This document shows, in pieces, positions 6,661 to 7,612 of a DNA stretch of 7,612 nucleotides. The DNA is from an uncultured Pseudomonadota bacterium (GTDB lineage Bacteria; Pseudomonadota; Gammaproteobacteria; Burkholderiales; Thiobacillaceae). A program made the position numbers and the translations under genes. The DNA is taken from the NCBI GenBank assembly GCA_903918705.1, contig CAIXFP010000512.1, positions 1 to 7,612 of the forward strand, read 5' to 3'. Within the stretch, counting starts at the first letter, position 1. Each line of letters begins with the position of its first letter. The notes beneath the pieces are model-generated. The model searched no databases, had not been told where the DNA came from, and saw only the letters and a program-made list of their open reading frames with translations.

Positions 6661-6689
6661 CGCCGGCTGCTCGCGCCGCCGGCGTTTTT
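6661..6689 (+). terminator. Intrinsic terminator behind phaB
   Basis: A perfect 7-bp G+C stem, CGCCGGC (6661-6667) and GCCGGCG (6678-6684), encloses a 10-base loop and is followed directly by TTTTT (6685-6689). It starts 9 bases after the phaB stop and ends 19 bases before phaR. No separate phaR promoter is visible in the remaining 19 bases, so phaR is probably made by partial read-through, which would keep the repressor lower than PhaA/PhaB. Confidence 0.8.
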
Positions 6690-6708
6690 CGCTCGGGGGA
6701 GCCAAAGC

Positions 6709-7179
6709 ATGACAACTGAACGCCTGATCAAGAAGTACCCGAACCGGCGCCTCTACGATACCGAAGAGAGCCGCTACATCACTCTGGCCGAGGTGAAGGA
6801 TCTGGTGATGCATGCGGTGCCCTTCCGCGTGGTGGACTCGCAATCGGAGTCCGACATCACCCGCGCAATTCTTCTGCAGATCATCATGGAACAGGAGGCC
6901 GGCGGTAGCCCCTTGTTTACCGCCACCATGCTGGAGCGCTTCATTCGCTTCTACGGCGATACCACGCAAGCGGCATTCAGCACCTTCCTCGACCAGAGTC
7001 TGGATCTTTTCGTCAAGCAGCAGCGCATGTTCACCGAGCAGATGCAGGGTGTCTGGACCGGCAACCCCATGGATTTCTGGATGAAACTCGGGCAGCAGAA
7101 CATGAACTTCTGGAAGGATATGGAAGTAGCCTACCGCTCATCCCTACCTCTTGTCGCCGGTAGCAGCGGAAAAGCCTGA
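6709..7179 (+). CDS. phaR: PhaR, PHB-responsive transcriptional repressor
   Basis: PhaR represses phasin genes, and often itself, and is released when it binds nascent PHB granules, so phasin is made only when polymer is present. The 156-residue protein has the signature N-terminal DNA-binding domain (PHB_acc_N; about residues 5-64, with LIKKYPNRRLYDTEESRYITL and SDITRAILLQIIMEQE). A granule- and oligomer-related PHB_acc segment follows (about 68-107, LFTATMLERFIRFYGDTTQAAF). The C-terminus is rich in Met, Gln and aromatic residues (FWMKLGQQNMNFWKDM), plausible for hydrophobic polymer contact. It is somewhat shorter at the C-terminus than the roughly 180-residue C. necator protein. A good ribosome-binding site, GGAG at 6698-6701, supports the ATG at 6709. 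It follows the phaB terminator and precedes a phasin gene whose promoter carries a matching operator candidate. Confidence 0.95.
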   Translation: MTTERLIKKYPNRRLYDTEESRYITLAEVKDLVMHAVPFRVVDSQSESDITRAILLQIIMEQEAGGSPLFTATMLERFIRFYGDTTQAAFSTFLDQSLDLFVKQQRMFTEQMQGVWTGNPMDFWMKLGQQNMNFWKDMEVAYRSSLPLVAGSSGKA

Positions 7180-7214
7180 TCTGATCTGAGATTCGAGTTT
7201 TTTGCTTCCGAGTG

Positions 7215-7243
7215 TTGACAGCCCGGAATTAGATGGCTATTGT
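7215..7243 (+). promoter_or_regulatory. Sigma-70-type promoter of the phasin gene
   Basis: A consensus -35 box TTGACA (7215-7220) is followed after exactly 17 bases by TATTGT (7238-7243), which matches TATAAT at four of six positions. Transcription would start near 7250 and give a leader of about 60 bases before the phasin ATG at 7313. The promoter lies 35 bases after the phaR stop, so the phasin gene has its own control. Confidence 0.75.
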
Positions 7244-7270
7244 GCAGTGCAGCATTTGTGCAGTGCACAA
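7240..7270 (+). promoter_or_regulatory. Candidate PhaR operator: tandem TTGTGCAGTGCA sites
   Basis: The 12-mer TTGTGCAGTGCA occurs at 7240-7251 and again at 7256-7267, 16 bases apart. The second copy extends into TTGTGCAGTGCACAA (7256-7270), a perfect palindrome around one central base. The first copy overlaps the -10 box and the second lies just past the expected start of transcription, an ideal place for a repressor. PhaR proteins are known to bind TGC-rich sequences before phasin genes, and phaR is the gene directly upstream. Binding itself is inferred. Confidence 0.72.
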
Positions 7271-7312
7271 ATCTCTAGTTACCCGGTTCATTCAACTTTC
7301 AGGAGATTCACC

Positions 7313-7612
7313 ATGCAAAAAGCCATCGTCGAGATCGTCGAGAAGAGCAACGAAAGCGTTATGGAAGCGGCGCGCAAGTTTGCCGAGCTGAACCTGCGCA
7401 CGTTCGACAAGATGTTCCAGCAACAAGCCGATCTGGCCGCGTTCTACATGGACGCCGGCGCCCGCGGCCTGGAACTGGTCACCAAGGCCAAAGGCTACCA
7501 GGAGCTGATGGCTGGTCAGACAGCGCTGGCTCGTGAGATGGGCGAGCGCAGCCTGGCTGCCGTGCGCACCGGTATGACCGACGTCTACGCCACCAGCAGT
7601 GAATACGGCAGA
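7313..7612 (+). CDS. Phasin family protein, PHB granule coat (3'-truncated)
   Basis: The frame starts at ATG 7313 with a strong ribosome-binding site, AGGAG (7301-7305), and stays open for 100 codons to the window end. The product is almost entirely helical and amphipathic, rich in Ala, Glu, Met and Gln, without cysteine, a signal peptide or a membrane segment. The stretch FAELNLRTFDKMFQQQADLA and the following GYQELMAGQTALAREMGERSLAAVR region fit the phasin family (Phasin_2/PhaP type). Phasins coat PHB granules and limit their size. Position behind phaR and the tandem TTGTGCAGTGCA operator candidate support this and suggest induction upon polymer formation. The C-terminal part is outside the window, so the full length and exact paralogue (PhaP1 or another) cannot be given. 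Confidence 0.88.
   Translation, partial: MQKAIVEIVEKSNESVMEAARKFAELNLRTFDKMFQQQADLAAFYMDAGARGLELVTKAKGYQELMAGQTALAREMGERSLAAVRTGMTDVYATSSEYGR

Noticed and set aside
5800..6969. Minus-strand open frame across phaB and phaR (389 codons)
   Set aside because: It spans two clearly recognised + strand genes and their terminator and has no family features.
7180..7203. Intrinsic terminator behind phaR
   Set aside because: There is a T6 run at 7198-7203, but the preceding TGATCTGATCTGAGATTC does not form a stable G+C stem.

Overview
The window looks like a chromosomal segment of a G+C-rich betaproteobacterium, probably of the Rhodocyclales type. This is inferred from the high G+C coding style, the style of the Hyp and Pha proteins, the phaA-phaB-phaR-phasin order and the kinds of interspersed palindromic repeats. 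No taxonomic marker gene is present, so the placement is tentative. All supported genes lie on the + strand.

Region 1 (1-4358) is a [NiFe]-hydrogenase maturation cluster. It holds the end of hypA (zinc/nickel chaperone), hypB (nickel-binding GTPase with a His-rich arm) and hypF (carbamoyltransferase that starts synthesis of the CN ligands of the active-site iron). HypA and HypB insert nickel and HypF feeds the Fe(CN)2CO branch. hypC, hypD, hypE and the hydrogenase structural genes are not in the window. Between hypB and hypF sits an unrelated, clearly less G+C-rich gene for a small protein of the uracil-DNA glycosylase superfamily, which looks like a later insertion.

The most unusual part of the window is hypF. 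It is 848 codons long, about 80-100 more than usual. The excess is explained by three different palindromic repeat elements: one over the 5' end and start codon, one of 60 bp in frame between the zinc-finger and YrdC-like domains, and one of about 99 bp in frame in a loop near the end of the YrdC-like domain. Both internal elements are translated and the frame continues, so the gene appears intact. This is comparable in kind to protein-coding palindromic elements described in Rickettsia.

Region 2 (4359-4708) is a 350-bp spacer with no convincing gene. It ends in a probable promoter/operator region for the next operon.

Region 3 (4709-7612) is a polyhydroxybutyrate (PHB) module. phaA (beta-ketothiolase) and phaB (acetoacetyl-CoA reductase) make (R)-3-hydroxybutyryl-CoA. 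An intrinsic terminator follows. Then come phaR (PHB-sensing repressor) and the start of a phasin gene, which runs off the window. The phasin gene has its own promoter, TTGACA-N17-TATTGT, overlaid by a direct repeat of TTGTGCAGTGCA whose second copy forms a perfect 15-bp palindrome. This is a strong candidate operator for PhaR. The PHB synthase gene phaC is not in the window.
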